NCBI RefSeq assembly: GCF_900100755.1
Contig: NZ_FNCI01000004.1
Location: 1-63,919, forward strand
Reading direction: 5' to 3'
DNA: 63,919 nt
From: Onishia taeanensis
Lineage (GTDB): Bacteria > Pseudomonadota > Gammaproteobacteria > Pseudomonadales > Halomonadaceae
A model generated the notes under the pieces. The model saw only the letters and a program-made list of their open reading frames with translations. It did not search any database and had not been told where the DNA came from. Below are positions 9,848 through 19,592 of the stretch, one piece after another. Each line of letters begins with the position of its first letter. The first letter of the stretch is position 1. Position numbers and translations under genes: made by a program.

Positions 9848-11329
9848 TCACTCCTTTGACATCTGCGCCGTCGTCTCATCGGACGCAGGAATTTCGGAAT
9901 GCTCGAACAGCACAACGGCCTCGAGGTGGGCCGTCTGCGCAAACATGTCGGCGACTGCCGAGCGCGCCAGGCGATAACCACCGGCCGCCAGGTGCGCCGC
10001 ATCCCGAGCCAGGGTCGCCGGATCGCAAGAGACATAGAGAATCCGAGCAACGCCGGACCTGGCCAGCTGCCGCGACAAGGCTTCTGCACCTTCCCGGGGC
10101 GGGTCCAGCACCACCAGGTCCCAGTCGGACTCGCCGAGTAGCGCGCGGACCTGGTCCTCGCGACTCAGATCCGCCTGCCGGGCACTGACCCCAGAAAGGT
10201 CGTTGCGCCGGGCATTGGCGGCCAGGCGTTCGACCATCAGCGGGTTGCCTTCTACACCGGTTACCTTACCGGTGTGTGCGGCCAGTGCCAGGCTGAAGTT
10301 GCCGACGCCGGCGAAGCAGTCGAGCACTCGCTCGCCGGCGTTGGGCGCCAGCCATTCCAGAGCCGTATCGACCAGGCGCTGATTGACCGAGGCGTTGACC
10401 TGCAGGAAGTCTCCCGGCGCAAAGCCAAGCAGCAACTCACGTCCGGCTTCGGACACGTTTTCCTGGCCATTCTCACGCTCGGCCCCAGCCAGCGTCGGCC
10501 CATTCAGCACCACCTTATAGTGCAGGTCGGGCGTCTCCGTCAGCCACTCGAGACGCGGCGACTCGCGGCCCAGCAACCAGCCAAGCGATAGCGCGTGGAC
10601 GGCGGCAAAGGCCTGCCAGCGTTGGGCATCATCCGGCTGGGCACGCAGCTGACGCACCACCAGACAGACACCGCCATCGCTTGCGATAAGCTCGAGATGC
10701 CCCACCTGACGCGGCGCATCGAGGAGAGCGAGCTGCTCGCGAAGCGGCGCCAGCAAGGCTTCGAGGGCCGGCACCAGCACCGGACACATGCCCATGTCGA
10801 TCAGGTGGTGGCTTCCTCGGGCGCGAAAGCCCAGATGGATACGCCCCTCGGCATCGACCTTGACGCCTAGCCGTGCCCGGCGCCGATAGCCGAGCCCGTC
10901 GGAGGACAGCAGCGCCGGCGCTTCATCCAGGGTAAGCCCCTGACGCGCCAGTTGCTCGACCAGCACCTGCTGCTTGTGATGGCGCTGGGCATCCAGTGTC
11001 TGATGCTGCAGGTCGCAGCCGCCGCAGACGCCGAAATGCGCACATGCTGGCGTCACACGTTCGGGCGATGCCGTCAGCACCTCGCGAACATGCGCCTCAT
11101 CGAAGCGCTGGCGGCTCTTGTGCACGGCGATTTCCACCCACTCACCGGGCAGCGCGCGATCGACGAACAGGGTCTTGCCGGCCGCATCCCGCGCCACGCC
11201 GCGGCCATCGTGGGCGAGACGCAGGATGTCGACGCCACGATCATCGGAAGCCGCCTGCTGAGAGCGCCGGGGCGCCGATGCTTTCTTGGTCGCAGGTTTT
11301 GGTGTGCGACGCTTGCCTAGCATCGCCAT
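9848..11329 (-). CDS. rlmD: 23S rRNA (uracil-1939-C5)-methyltransferase RlmD
   Basis: This SAM-dependent RumA-family enzyme methylates U1939 of 23S rRNA. An N-terminal TRAM domain precedes the iron-sulfur cysteines in CAHFGVCGGCDLQ. The methyltransferase core shows DCFAGVGNFSLALA (SAM binding), LDPPREGAE and the catalytic cysteine in ILYVSCDPATLARD. The start at 11329 (493 residues) is chosen because GGAG lies 7 bases upstream and the codon falls just after the cysM stop; a longer in-frame start would overlap cysM by about 70 bases. The N-terminus is rich in Lys and Arg. It is cotranscribed with cysM and relA. Confidence 0.95.
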   Translation of the reverse strand: MAMLGKRRTPKPATKKASAPRRSQQAASDDRGVDILRLAHDGRGVARDAAGKTLFVDRALPGEWVEIAVHKSRQRFDEAHVREVLTASPERVTPACAHFGVCGGCDLQHQTLDAQRHHKQQVLVEQLARQGLTLDEAPALLSSDGLGYRRRARLGVKVDAEGRIHLGFRARGSHHLIDMGMCPVLVPALEALLAPLREQLALLDAPRQVGHLELIASDGGVCLVVRQLRAQPDDAQRWQAFAAVHALSLGWLLGRESPRLEWLTETPDLHYKVVLNGPTLAGAERENGQENVSEAGRELLLGFAPGDFLQVNASVNQRLVDTALEWLAPNAGERVLDCFAGVGNFSLALAAHTGKVTGVEGNPLMVERLAANARRNDLSGVSARQADLSREDQVRALLGESDWDLVVLDPPREGAEALSRQLARSGVARILYVSCDPATLARDAAHLAAGGYRLARSAVADMFAQTAHLEAVVLFEHSEIPASDETTAQMSKE

Positions 11330-11330
11330 C

Positions 11331-12227
11331 TTATTGCTCCGGCGCATAGAGGCCGGTGGATAGATAACGGTCGCCGCGATCACAAACGATGAAGGCAATC
11401 ACCGCATTCTCGACTTCTTCGGCGATCTTGAGAGCACCTGCCAGGGCACCACCGGAGGAAACGCCGGCGAGGATGCCCTCCTCCCGTGCCAGGCGGCGCA
11501 TATGCTCTTCCGCCTCGGTCTGGCCGATATCGATCACCCGGTCGACTCGCGCTGGCTCGAAGATGCTCGGCAGATAGGCCTCCGGCCAGCGGCGGATGCC
11601 GGCAATGCTGGCGCCATCCTCGGGCTGCAGACCGATGATCTGTACCTCGGGGTTCTGCTCCTTGAGGTAGCGCGACACGCCCATGATGGTGCCGGTGGTG
11701 CCCATCGAGCTGATGAAGTGGGTGATGCTGCCATCGGTCTGGCGCCACAATTCCGGCCCGGTGGTGCGATAATGCGCCATGGGGTTATCGGGGTTGGCGA
11801 ACTGATTGAGCGGTTTGCCCTCGCCGCGAGTGATCATGGTATCGGCCAAGTCCCGAGCCCCTTCCATGCCCTGCTCTTTGGTCACGGGAATCAGCTCGGC
11901 GCCGAAGGCCGCCATGGCCTGCTTGCGTTCGCTGGACGCATTGTCGGGCATGATCAGTACCATGCGATACCCCTTCATGGCGGCCGCCATGGCCAGCGCA
12001 ATGCCGGTATTGCCGGAAGTGGCCTCGATCAGGGTATCCCCGGGGGTGATCTCACCGCGTGCCTCGGCCTCGGCGATCATCGAAAGTGCCGGGCGATCCT
12101 TGACCGACCCCGCCGGGTTGTTGCCCTCGAGCTTGGCCAGCAGCGTATTGTTGCGTCCGGCAGCGATGCGCTTCAGGCGCACCAACGGCGTATTGCCGAC
12201 CACATCCTCGAGCGTGGGAAATTGCAT
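11331..12227 (-). CDS. cysM: Cysteine synthase B (O-acetylserine sulfhydrylase)
   Basis: CysM replaces the acetyl group of O-acetylserine with sulfide or thiosulfate to make cysteine or S-sulfocysteine. At 298 residues it is the shorter CysM form. The PLP lysine lies in GSVKDRPALSM (K43). EATSGNTGIALA and the phosphate-binding loop SMGTTGTIMG are conserved, and the protein ends in the CysM-type GDRYLSTGLY. GGAAGG lies 4 bases before the ATG. It is the first gene of a four-gene operon divergent from the barA-like kinase. A perfect TATAAT on the minus strand lies 33 bases upstream. Confidence 0.96.
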   Translation of the reverse strand: MQFPTLEDVVGNTPLVRLKRIAAGRNNTLLAKLEGNNPAGSVKDRPALSMIAEAEARGEITPGDTLIEATSGNTGIALAMAAAMKGYRMVLIMPDNASSERKQAMAAFGAELIPVTKEQGMEGARDLADTMITRGEGKPLNQFANPDNPMAHYRTTGPELWRQTDGSITHFISSMGTTGTIMGVSRYLKEQNPEVQIIGLQPEDGASIAGIRRWPEAYLPSIFEPARVDRVIDIGQTEAEEHMRRLAREEGILAGVSSGGALAGALKIAEEVENAVIAFIVCDRGDRYLSTGLYAPEQ

Positions 12228-12259
12228 CTAACCTTCCTTCTGGAAAAGTCTTTGGCGCC

Positions 12260-12265
12260 ATTATA
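12260..12265 (-). promoter_or_regulatory. -10 element of the cysM-rlmD-relA-mazG promoter
   Basis: A perfect TATAAT on the minus strand lies 33 bases upstream of the cysM start, giving a leader of about 25 bases. A recognisable -35 hexamer at the proper distance is missing, so an activator may be needed. Confidence 0.5.
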
Positions 12266-12345
12266 TCGTCGGGCGTGTCCCGGTGACAGGGATCGGCCAT
12301 GGCTGTGGCATACTGCACGCAAATGAAGTTTCTAGAGAGTCATGC

Positions 12346-15039
12346 ATGTCGATCAAGACGCGCCTGCTGCTGTGGCTGATGTTACTGCCGCTGAGTTTGC
12401 TGGCCATCACCTCTGCGCTAACCCTGACCCACGAGTCCAATGAACGTCGCTCATCGCTTCAACAACACCTGATAGAAACCACCTCCCTGACCGCCCAGGC
12501 GATGAGTTCGGCGCTGGCCAATCAACAGATCGATACGCTACGAACGCTGGGAAAAGCGCTACTCGAGGTCGATGAAATACGCTCGGTGCGTCTCTTCTCG
12601 GCAGACGGCACGCCCCTGATGTCGCTTGGCCAGCCTCCTCGCACATCGGCACGCCGCCCAACCGAGACGACGCTCGATACCAATGGCGCGGGCTGGCAAC
12701 TGACGCTGCCGCTGGAAAACTCTGACGACTGGCTAGCGGTAGAAATCGAGACCTTTGGCCTTACGCTGAGCAAGTATCGTCACCTGCTGATCCATGGGCT
12801 GGGCCTGCTGCTGGCGGGCCTGGGCCTATTTTTGCTGGCCTATTCGCTGAGCCGGCGCACCACCGACCCCTTGATCGCTATTCAGGCGGCGCTGGAGCGC
12901 CTCAATCGCGGCGATCATGGCGTTCGCTTACCCGAAACGGGGCCAGAAGAGACGGCCCAGATCATGACGAGCGTCAATGCCTTGCGCGATCACCTGGAGC
13001 GTGTTCAGGAGGACATGCAGGCTCAAATCGAGCAGAACACCCAGGACCTGCAGGAATCGATGGAGACCATCGAGGTCAAGAATATCGAACTCGATATCGC
13101 CCACCGTCGTGCCCTGGAAGCCAGCCGCATCAAGTCCGAATTTCTCGCCAACATGAGCCACGAGATTCGCACGCCGCTCAACGGCATCATCGGTTTCTGT
13201 CAGCTACTGGGGCGCTCCCAGCTCGACAGCCGCCAGCAGGACTGGCTCGAACACATGCAGAAGACCTCCGACAGCCTGCTGCTGCTGGTCAATGACATCC
13301 TCGATTTCTCCAAGATCGAGGCCGGCAAGCTCGAGCTGGAGACCGTCCATCTGGACATGGTCGATCTGGTCGATGAGGTACTGGGCATGCAGGCACCCCA
13401 GGCCCATCAGAAAGGGCTACACCTACTGGGCCTGGTCTTCGATGACGTCCCGACCGACCTGAAGGGCGACCCACTGCGCATTCGCCAGGTGCTGACCAAC
13501 CTCGTCAATAACGCCATCAAGTTCACCGAGAGTGGCGAGGTCATCGTACGGGTGATGCTCGAGGAGTCCCGAGAGCACCAGGTCATTCTAAGAGTGAACG
13601 TCAGCGATACCGGCATCGGCCTGCCCAGGGAACAGCGCGACAGGCTATTCAAGGCATTCAGTCAAGCCAACTCGAGCGACACCCGCCAGTTCGGGGGTAC
13701 CGGGCTTGGCCTGGTGATCTGTCGGCAGTTGATCGAGCAAATGGGTGGCGCTATCACCATGTCCAGCGAACCCGGCCAGGGGTCGATCTTCTCTTTCAAT
13801 ATTCCCCTGTCCACGCGCCACGAATATCGCGCTCCGGAACTCGACCTCGGCGGTCGAGTGGTAGTCCTTCACGAGTCTCACCTGGCAACCCGGCGCGCCC
13901 TTAACCACCTGCTTTCGACCTGGAACGCCAAGGTTCCGGCGCGCGGTGACAACGGCCATACCGTTCTGCCCCCTCCACCGGACCTGGTCCTTGCCAGTCT
14001 CGATGCCAAGGATCTGGCCCCCGAGCGGCTGGCAAGCTGGCAGACCTGTCTGGATGAAAGCTCCTGCCCAACCATCCTGATGGCCAATACCAGCCCCTAC
14101 GATATGCCGGAACTTCGCCTGCCAATGGGCGGCGAGACGCTGACGAAGCCCATCTCGCGCCAGGTGCTGGCCGACACGATCAAGCGACAGCTAGGGCTGT
14201 CGGCACCCTCCAAGCTTCCGACCCCTAAGACGTCGTTGCCGAAGCTTGCGGCCACCGACCTGCCAAGGGTGCTGGTGGTCGACGACGTGGCGTCCAACCG
14301 TCTTCTGCTGCAGGAGCTGCTTCGCGAAGCGGGCATCACCTCGCTGCTGGCCGCCAGCGGGGAAGAGGCGCTGGCACTGGCCCAAAGCGAGCGCATTGAC
14401 CTTGTATTGTTGGACATTCGCATGCCCGGCATGGGAGGCGAAGCCACGCTGGAGGCGCTGCGCCAGCTAGGGGGCGCCTGGAAGACCTGTCCGGTCATCG
14501 CCGTCACCGCTCACGCACGGGAAGAAGAGCGCCAACGCCTCCTGTCGTGCGGCATGCATGACGTCTTGATCAAGCCCATCGACGCCAGAATGCTGATCAA
14601 GCTGCTCGGCCAACACCTGGGACTGGCCCTGCCGACTCCGCGTCAGAGCCCGAACGGGTCATCGGAGACGGCATCCGGCGAGAGCCATGTCGAGGCTGAC
14701 GGTGAGCTGGCAGTGGTGGACATGCAGATGGGTGCCAGGCTTGCCGGTGGGCGAGAGGATCTGGCGCGCAAGACATTGACGCTACTGCTGGAAAGTCTGG
14801 ATGAGAGCGAGGCTAGCCTGGATGCGGCTTGGCAGGCCAAAGACGAAGAGGCCCTGCTGGATGCCATCCATCACCTGAACGGTGCCTGCCGCTATTGCGG
14901 TGTACCGCAGTTGGCGCTGCTCGCCGAGACATTGGAGACGCGGCTAAGAGTGCAGGGCTTGGCGGCGGTCGGCCCTCTGCTGCAAGAACTCTACGCTGCC
15001 ATGGGGCGGCTGCGCGCCTGGCAGTCGCGCCAGGCCTAG
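12346..15039 (+). CDS. barA: BarA/GacS-type tripartite hybrid sensor histidine kinase
   Basis: This is an inner-membrane sensor of the BarA/GacS family, which through UvrY/GacA usually controls the Csr/Rsm small RNAs. Of 897 residues, the first transmembrane segment is at about 6-28, followed by a short periplasmic loop, a second segment near 147-166, HAMP, the dimerisation box [15 protein letters not shown] (H272) and an ATPase domain with NLVNNAIKF and GTGLGL. A degenerate receiver-like region covers about 500-620. A true receiver follows ([10 protein letters not shown], phosphoacceptor D690 in [11 protein letters not shown]), then an HPt domain with H842 in [11 protein letters not shown]. 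The start at 12346 gives a proper membrane-anchored N-terminus, [10 protein letters not shown]. It is monocistronic, convergent with acpS. Confidence 0.92.
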   Translation: MSIKTRLLLWLMLLPLSLLAITSALTLTHESNERRSSLQQHLIETTSLTAQAMSSALANQQIDTLRTLGKALLEVDEIRSVRLFSADGTPLMSLGQPPRTSARRPTETTLDTNGAGWQLTLPLENSDDWLAVEIETFGLTLSKYRHLLIHGLGLLLAGLGLFLLAYSLSRRTTDPLIAIQAALERLNRGDHGVRLPETGPEETAQIMTSVNALRDHLERVQEDMQAQIEQNTQDLQESMETIEVKNIELDIAHRRALEASRIKSEFLANMSHEIRTPLNGIIGFCQLLGRSQLDSRQQDWLEHMQKTSDSLLLLVNDILDFSKIEAGKLELETVHLDMVDLVDEVLGMQAPQAHQKGLHLLGLVFDDVPTDLKGDPLRIRQVLTNLVNNAIKFTESGEVIVRVMLEESREHQVILRVNVSDTGIGLPREQRDRLFKAFSQANSSDTRQFGGTGLGLVICRQLIEQMGGAITMSSEPGQGSIFSFNIPLSTRHEYRAPELDLGGRVVVLHESHLATRRALNHLLSTWNAKVPARGDNGHTVLPPPPDLVLASLDAKDLAPERLASWQTCLDESSCPTILMANTSPYDMPELRLPMGGETLTKPISRQVLADTIKRQLGLSAPSKLPTPKTSLPKLAATDLPRVLVVDDVASNRLLLQELLREAGITSLLAASGEEALALAQSERIDLVLLDIRMPGMGGEATLEALRQLGGAWKTCPVIAVTAHAREEERQRLLSCGMHDVLIKPIDARMLIKLLGQHLGLALPTPRQSPNGSSETASGESHVEADGELAVVDMQMGARLAGGREDLARKTLTLLLESLDESEASLDAAWQAKDEEALLDAIHHLNGACRYCGVPQLALLAETLETRLRVQGLAAVGPLLQELYAAMGRLRAWQSRQA

Positions 15040-15045
15040 CAGCGC

Positions 15046-15074
15046 GGCCTCATGAGCGCTAGGTTCGTGAGGCC
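15046..15074. terminator. Hairpin between convergent barA and acpS
   Basis: GGCCTCA (15046-15052) pairs with TGAGGCC (15068-15074) in the 37-base convergent spacer. It could terminate both genes, but T-runs are short. Confidence 0.45.
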
Positions 15075-15076
15075 CG

Positions 15077-15454
15077 CTACCCTTCCAGCACCACCAGCGC
15101 CAGCGCCATGTCGGCCTCATCGGAAATCGACAGATGCATGCCGGTCACGCCCAGTCCCTCAGCGAGGGCCTGGGCCTGGCCGGAAAGCGTCAGCAAGGGC
15201 CGGCCCAGGTCGTCGTTAACCACTTGGATCTCGGTCCAACGCATGCCCTGTCGCATGCCGACCCCCAAGGCCTTGACGAAGGCCTCCTTGGCGGCAAAAC
15301 GCTTGGCGAGATAGGCCGCAGGCTGGCCATGCTCGGCGAGACGCGCCTGCTCATGAGGACCCAGCAAACGTGCCGCAAAGCGATCGCCGTGGCGCGCCAT
15401 GGCTGTCTCGAAGCGCGCCACCCTGGCGATATCGGTCCCAATGCCGAGGATCAT
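15077..15454 (-). CDS. acpS: Holo-[acyl-carrier-protein] synthase
   Basis: AcpS transfers 4'-phosphopantetheine from CoA to the serine of apo-ACP; the ACP gene is at 53069-53302. The 125-residue protein has the metal-binding aspartate in GIGTDIARV and the glutamate in FAAKEAFVKALG, both diagnostic of the family. It follows pdxJ by 11 bases, the usual pdxJ-acpS pairing, and is the last gene of the long minus-strand block that comes down from lepA. The ribosome site is weak, consistent with translation following pdxJ. Confidence 0.95.
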   Translation of the reverse strand: MILGIGTDIARVARFETAMARHGDRFAARLLGPHEQARLAEHGQPAAYLAKRFAAKEAFVKALGVGMRQGMRWTEIQVVNDDLGRPLLTLSGQAQALAEGLGVTGMHLSISDEADMALALVVLEG

Positions 15455-15465
15455 ATCGGCTAACC

Positions 15466-16257
15466 CTAAGCGTGGTCGTGGTCGTGGTCGTGGTCGTGAG
15501 TTTCCATGGCGGCCACCAGACCAGCCTCCTGGCCGGCGATCGCCAGACGCTTCATGTCGGCCACGGCTTCCTTGAGCCCCACAAACAGCGAGCGTGCGAT
15601 GATGGCATGGCCAATATTGAGCTCGGTGAGCCCGGGAATGGCGGCGATCGCCTCGACATTATGATAATGCAGGCCATGCCCGGCATTGACCACCAACCCA
15701 AGCTCCAGCGCCATTTCGGCGGCGGCACTCAGGCGCGCGTACTCGCGCCGAGCCTCGTCACCGCAAGCCTCGGCATAGGCCCCAGTGTGTAGCTCGATCA
15801 CGGGAGCCCCCACGTCCTTGGCCGCTTCGATCTGCACGGGTTCCGGATCAATGAACAGCGACACCTCGCAACCGACGGCGGCCAGGCGCTTGCAGGCGGC
15901 GGCGATGGTCTCGCGCGCACCGGCCACATCTAGCCCACCTTCAGTGGTCAGCTCTTCACGCTTTTCCGGCACCAGACAGATATGCGCCGGGCGAATCTCC
16001 TCGGCCAGCTCAATCATCGCCGGCGTCACGGCCATCTCGAGGTTCATGCGGGTGTTGAGCACCTCGGCGAGGAGCCTGACATCGCGCTCTTGGATATGGC
16101 GACGATCTTCACGCAAGTGGACGGTAATGCCATCGGCACCGGCTTCCTCGGCGAGCAAGGCCGCCTGGACGGGATCGGGAAATCGCGTGCCGCGGGCTTG
16201 GCGCAGGGTGGCAATGTGATCAATGTTGACGCCGAGCAGGATACGAGGGGGGAGCAT
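15466..16257 (-). CDS. pdxJ: Pyridoxine 5'-phosphate synthase PdxJ
   Basis: PdxJ condenses 1-deoxyxylulose 5-phosphate with 3-amino-2-oxopropyl phosphate to make pyridoxine 5'-phosphate. The 263-residue TIM barrel starts with [18 protein letters not shown] and has HLREDRRHI and the C-terminal INAGH-type sequence [18 protein letters not shown] lies upstream of the ATG. Odd feature: beyond the normal end of the barrel the protein carries an extra tail, [12 protein letters not shown], encoded by a hexanucleotide repeat. It lies between recO and acpS as in other gammaproteobacteria. Confidence 0.96.
   Translation of the reverse strand: MLPPRILLGVNIDHIATLRQARGTRFPDPVQAALLAEEAGADGITVHLREDRRHIQERDVRLLAEVLNTRMNLEMAVTPAMIELAEEIRPAHICLVPEKREELTTEGGLDVAGARETIAAACKRLAAVGCEVSLFIDPEPVQIEAAKDVGAPVIELHTGAYAEACGDEARREYARLSAAAEMALELGLVVNAGHGLHYHNVEAIAAIPGLTELNIGHAIIARSLFVGLKEAVADMKRLAIAGQEAGLVAAMETHDHDHDHDHA
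15471..15498. repeat. Hexanucleotide tandem repeat (CGTGGT)4.7 at the 3' end of pdxJ
   Basis: Four full perfect copies of CGTGGT plus CGTG lie just inside the pdxJ stop codon and encode alternating His-Asp. Such an array can expand or shrink in 6-base steps without breaking the frame. Confidence 0.9.
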
Positions 16258-16335
16258 GGCAATCTCTCCAATAAATCATCAGGGGAACATCAGCGGATAG
16301 GGGCAAGTCGATAGGGTATTCGATAGAGCAAGACA

Positions 16336-17043
16336 TCAGCCGGAACGGCGACGCGCCGCCAGTTGCTGCATCAGCTCACGGGCCCGCAGGGGGCGCTCGC
16401 CAAGCAGCGGCGTCAGTGCGGCCCTGGCCAATGAGCGTGCCGGAGCCGCAAGTCCCGGCGCCGCCCAGTCACCCTGCTCCAACAGTTTGAGCGTGCGACC
16501 ATCGAGGCCGCCAGCGTGACCCGGTGCCAGTGGACTGAAACGACGCGCGTCAGCCCGATAGACATAGCGAGTCTGGGGGTCGAGCTCAACGCCATCGAGA
16601 TCACAGAACACCGGCTCGGCATCCAGCGCCTCCAGCAGGGCAAACTCCATACGCCGCAAGGCACCGGCCCGCTCGCCTGGCAGCGGTAATTCCTTCATGG
16701 CGGCGCCATAAAAGGCAAAGACCTCGGCCACCGGCAGTTCCAGCGGCAGCAGCCGGGTCAGCAGTTCGTTGGCGTAGAATCCGCATAGCAGCCCCTCTCC
16801 GGCGAGCATGGGCGCACTGCCGGTGCTCTCCATCAGGCGCAGGCGTTTCAACTCCCCTGCCCCCACCCAGGTCAGGTGCAGGGGAGTGAAGGGCTGCAGA
16901 CGCGACCTGGAGCGGCTACCGGGTCGCTGCACGCCCTGTGCCACGGCGCGGATACGGCCATGATCCAGGGTCAGCAAGTCGACCAGGGCACTGGTCTCAC
17001 GATAGGGACGCTTGTGCAGCAGAAATGCCGGCTGGGGCTGCAT
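16336..17043 (-). CDS. recO: DNA repair protein RecO
   Basis: RecO works with RecR and RecF to load RecA on SSB-coated single-stranded DNA and anneals DNA strands. The 235-residue protein has the N-terminal OB fold (PAFLLHKRPYRETSALVDLLT, then HGRIRAVAQG) and the helical C-terminal half (LLCGFYANELLTRLLP), both typical of the family. It has no zinc-binding CxxC cluster, as in E. coli RecO. It begins 7 bases after the era stop, in the rnc-era-recO operon. The ribosome site is poor, consistent with coupled translation. Confidence 0.94.
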   Translation of the reverse strand: MQPQPAFLLHKRPYRETSALVDLLTLDHGRIRAVAQGVQRPGSRSRSRLQPFTPLHLTWVGAGELKRLRLMESTGSAPMLAGEGLLCGFYANELLTRLLPLELPVAEVFAFYGAAMKELPLPGERAGALRRMEFALLEALDAEPVFCDLDGVELDPQTRYVYRADARRFSPLAPGHAGGLDGRTLKLLEQGDWAAPGLAAPARSLARAALTPLLGERPLRARELMQQLAARRRSG

Positions 17044-17050
17044 GAGAGGG

Positions 17051-17953
17051 TCAGTCGAGGTCGTAGCCCAGGCTCTTCAAGGCCCGCTCATCGTCAGACC
17101 AGCCGCGCTTGACCTTGACCCAAAGATTGAGCATGACCTTGCTCTCGAAGGCGCGCTCCATTTCCAGGCGCGCCTCGCGGCCGATCTTCTTGATGCGATC
17201 GCCGGCCTCACCGATCAGGATCTTCTTCTGCCCCTGACGCTCGACCATCATCAGCGCACTGATATGCAGGGTACCGCGCTGATCGGTCTTGAATTCCTCG
17301 ATCTCGACGGTCATCTGATAAGGCAGCTCGTCGCCCAACTGACGCATCACCTTCTCGCGCACCAGCTCAGCGGCCAAGAAGCGCGAGCTCTTGTCGGTAA
17401 TCTGGTCATCGGGGAAGTGATGAATGCCTTCCGGCAGGTGCTTGGCGACCTCGGCCTCGAGCTCGGGCACATTGGTGCCATGCTTGGCCGAGATCGGCAG
17501 GATGGCGGCAAAATCGCGCTTGGCGCCGACTTCATCGAGCCAGGGCAACAGGCTCGCCTTGTCCTCAAGCCAGTCGACCTTGTTGACGGCGAGGATCACC
17601 GGTGCGCTGACATGCTCCAGCTTGTCGAGCACCACCTGGTCTTCCGGCGCCCAGCGGGTGCGGTCGATGATGAAGACCACGCAGTCGATGTCGCGCAACG
17701 CCTGGGTCGCTGCCTGGTTCATGAAGCGGTTGATCGCCTTGTTGCGATCCTTCGACATGATATGCATGCCGGGGGTATCGACGTAGATGAACTGGGTCTC
17801 TTCATCGGTCTTGATGCCCATTACCTGGTGTCGCGTGGTCTGCGGCCTCCGCGACGTAATGGAGACCTTCTGACCGAGGATGCGATTCATCAGTGTCGAT
17901 TTGCCGACGTTGGGACGCCCGACGATGGCGACGAAGCCACAGGATTGAGTCAT
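17051..17953 (-). CDS. era: GTPase Era
   Basis: Era is an essential GTPase that binds the 3' end of 16S rRNA and helps 30S subunit maturation. Of 300 residues, the G domain shows GRPNVGKST (G1), the TRRPQTTRH switch, DTPG (G3) and NKVD (G4). The C-terminal KH domain includes [17 protein letters not shown]. It overlaps the rnc stop by four bases, so production is coupled to RNase III, as in most Proteobacteria. Confidence 0.97.
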   Translation of the reverse strand: MTQSCGFVAIVGRPNVGKSTLMNRILGQKVSITSRRPQTTRHQVMGIKTDEETQFIYVDTPGMHIMSKDRNKAINRFMNQAATQALRDIDCVVFIIDRTRWAPEDQVVLDKLEHVSAPVILAVNKVDWLEDKASLLPWLDEVGAKRDFAAILPISAKHGTNVPELEAEVAKHLPEGIHHFPDDQITDKSSRFLAAELVREKVMRQLGDELPYQMTVEIEEFKTDQRGTLHISALMMVERQGQKKILIGEAGDRIKKIGREARLEMERAFESKVMLNLWVKVKRGWSDDERALKSLGYDLD

Positions 17954-18639
17954 GAGCGACCTCCACGGGGATCAAGGCGAGTCAGGGCAAGTTCGGCGGC
18001 CTGCTGTTCGGCATGGCGGCGGCTCGAGCCTACCCCCACGGTGTGCTCGCCGATCATTTCGATGTGGCACTCGACGGTGAAGGTCTGGGCATGGGCCTCG
18101 CCATCCACGTTGACTACCTCATAGCGCGGCAGTGGCGACTGACGCGACTGCAGGAACTCCTGCAGGCGGGTCTTGGGATCTTTCTGGGTGTCCTGCAGGT
18201 CCAGCGCCTCCAGGCGGGTCGCGAACCAGGACAGCACGCGGGTCTTGGCCACGTCCATGCCGGCGTCCAGATAGATGGCGCCAATCACGGCCTCGACGGC
18301 ATCGGCAAGAATCGAGTCACGACGATGGCCGCCGCTCTTCATCTCGCCGGAACCGAGCCGCAGGCATTCGCCCACGGAAAACTCGCGGCCTAGTTCGGCA
18401 AGGGTCTGCCCCTTGACCAGGCGGGCACGCAGGCGCGAAAGCTGGCCTTCGCGAGCTTCCGGGAAGCGCCGGAACAGCGCCTCGGCGATCACGAAGTTGA
18501 CGATCGAATCGCCGAGGAACTCGAGCCGTTCGTTGTTCTGGCCACCAAAGCTGCGATGGGTCATGGCCAGCTCCAGTAGGCCGGGGTCGGCGAACTCATG
18601 GCCGACCCGGCGGCTGAAGGCATTCAAGGGGTTGCTCAC
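17950..18639 (-). CDS. rnc: Ribonuclease III
   Basis: RNase III cuts double-stranded RNA, including the 30S rRNA precursor. The 229-residue protein has the signature [18 protein letters not shown] with the catalytic glutamate and aspartate, the second acidic pair around [15 protein letters not shown], and a C-terminal dsRNA-binding domain ([10 protein letters not shown] to [10 protein letters not shown]). The start is a GTG with AGGAG 6 bases upstream. It overlaps era by four bases and is 85 bases after lepB. E. coli rnc cuts its own leader; the hairpin in the lepB-rnc gap could play a comparable role, which is inference. Confidence 0.96.
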   Translation of the reverse strand: MSNPLNAFSRRVGHEFADPGLLELAMTHRSFGGQNNERLEFLGDSIVNFVIAEALFRRFPEAREGQLSRLRARLVKGQTLAELGREFSVGECLRLGSGEMKSGGHRRDSILADAVEAVIGAIYLDAGMDVAKTRVLSWFATRLEALDLQDTQKDPKTRLQEFLQSRQSPLPRYEVVNVDGEAHAQTFTVECHIEMIGEHTVGVGSSRRHAEQQAAELALTRLDPRGGRS

Positions 18640-18700
18640 GAAACTCCTGCTACTCTCTTAAAGGTTGTCATCATCGATAGGCATTGTGATCACACCCGGA

Positions 18701-18718
18701 TGCGGCCGTCGGGCCGCA
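18701..18718. other. Hairpin in the lepB-rnc spacer
   Basis: TGCGGCC (18701-18707) pairs with GGCCGCA (18712-18718) around a 4-base loop, upstream of the rnc ribosome site. There is no T-run, so it is more likely a processing or stability element than a terminator. Confidence 0.35.
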
Positions 18719-18724
18719 CCAGGG

Positions 18725-19579
18725 TCAGTCGATCACCCGGACCTCACTGAAGCTGGGCAGCCCGCCGTCCCAGTGCATCCACACGGCGAAGGCCTTGCCC
18801 ACGATGTTTTCTTCCGGCACGAAGCCCCAGTAGCGGCTGTCGTTGGAGTGGTCACGGTTATCGCCCATCATGAAATAATGCCCCTCAGGCACGCGAAGCT
18901 CGCGCATCTGCGGCCCGGGGTCACGAAAATCATTGTAAATGGGGTGCGTGATATCGCCCAAGCTTTCCTCGAGCAATACCTCTTCTAGCTGGTCGGTATC
19001 GGTTTGATCGACCACCTCTTTGGGAACCGCTTCGCCGTTGATGTAAAGCTGCTTACCCTCATAGCGAATGCGGTCCCCCGGCAGGCCAATCACTCGCTTG
19101 ATGAAGTTGACCGACGGATCCTGCGGAAAACGAAACACCATCACGTCGCCGCGTTCAGGCTCGCTGATATCGACCAGCTTGGTGTTGGTGACCGGCAGCC
19201 GCAGACCGTAGGTGAACTTGTTGACCAGGATGAAATCGCCGATCTCGAGTGTCGGGCGCATCGACCCCGAGGGAATCTGGAAGGGCTCGACCACGAAGCT
19301 GCGCACCACCAGCACGATCAGCAGCACCGGGAAGAAGGAGCGTGCATAGTCGACCAGCCACGGTTCCTTGGCGCTCTTTGGGGTGCCCTTGTTAGCCGCG
19401 GCATATGTCATGCCGCCCTCTTGACCACCCGATGCCTGGCCAGCCCCATGCGCCAGCTCTTGTCCCTCAGCGGCCAGCGCCATGCGCTGTTGGCGCCGTT
19501 TGGACCACCAGACGGCGTCGAGCAGCCAGATCAACCCGGTGACCGTAACGGCCACCACCAGCAGAAGCGAAAAATCCAT
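18725..19579 (-). CDS. lepB: Signal peptidase I
   Basis: LepB removes signal peptides from exported proteins at the periplasmic face of the inner membrane. The 284-residue protein has a transmembrane helix at about 3-20, a cytoplasmic loop with a long Gly/Ala-rich stretch, and a second helix near 80-95. The nucleophile is S106 in IPSGSMRPTL and the general base is K161 in NFIKRVIGLPGD. The C-terminal GDNRDHSNDSRYWGFV box is conserved. It is in the order mucD-lepA-lepB-rnc-era-recO, the same as in Pseudomonas, and starts 13 bases after lepA. Confidence 0.96.
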   Translation of the reverse strand: MDFSLLLVVAVTVTGLIWLLDAVWWSKRRQQRMALAAEGQELAHGAGQASGGQEGGMTYAAANKGTPKSAKEPWLVDYARSFFPVLLIVLVVRSFVVEPFQIPSGSMRPTLEIGDFILVNKFTYGLRLPVTNTKLVDISEPERGDVMVFRFPQDPSVNFIKRVIGLPGDRIRYEGKQLYINGEAVPKEVVDQTDTDQLEEVLLEESLGDITHPIYNDFRDPGPQMRELRVPEGHYFMMGDNRDHSNDSRYWGFVPEENIVGKAFAVWMHWDGGLPSFSEVRVID

Positions 19580-19592
19580 TTGTCAGGGTTTC

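Noticed and set aside
15478-15500. Short direct repeats as a possible CRISPR-like array
   Set aside because: The unit is a 6-base in-frame coding repeat without spacers.
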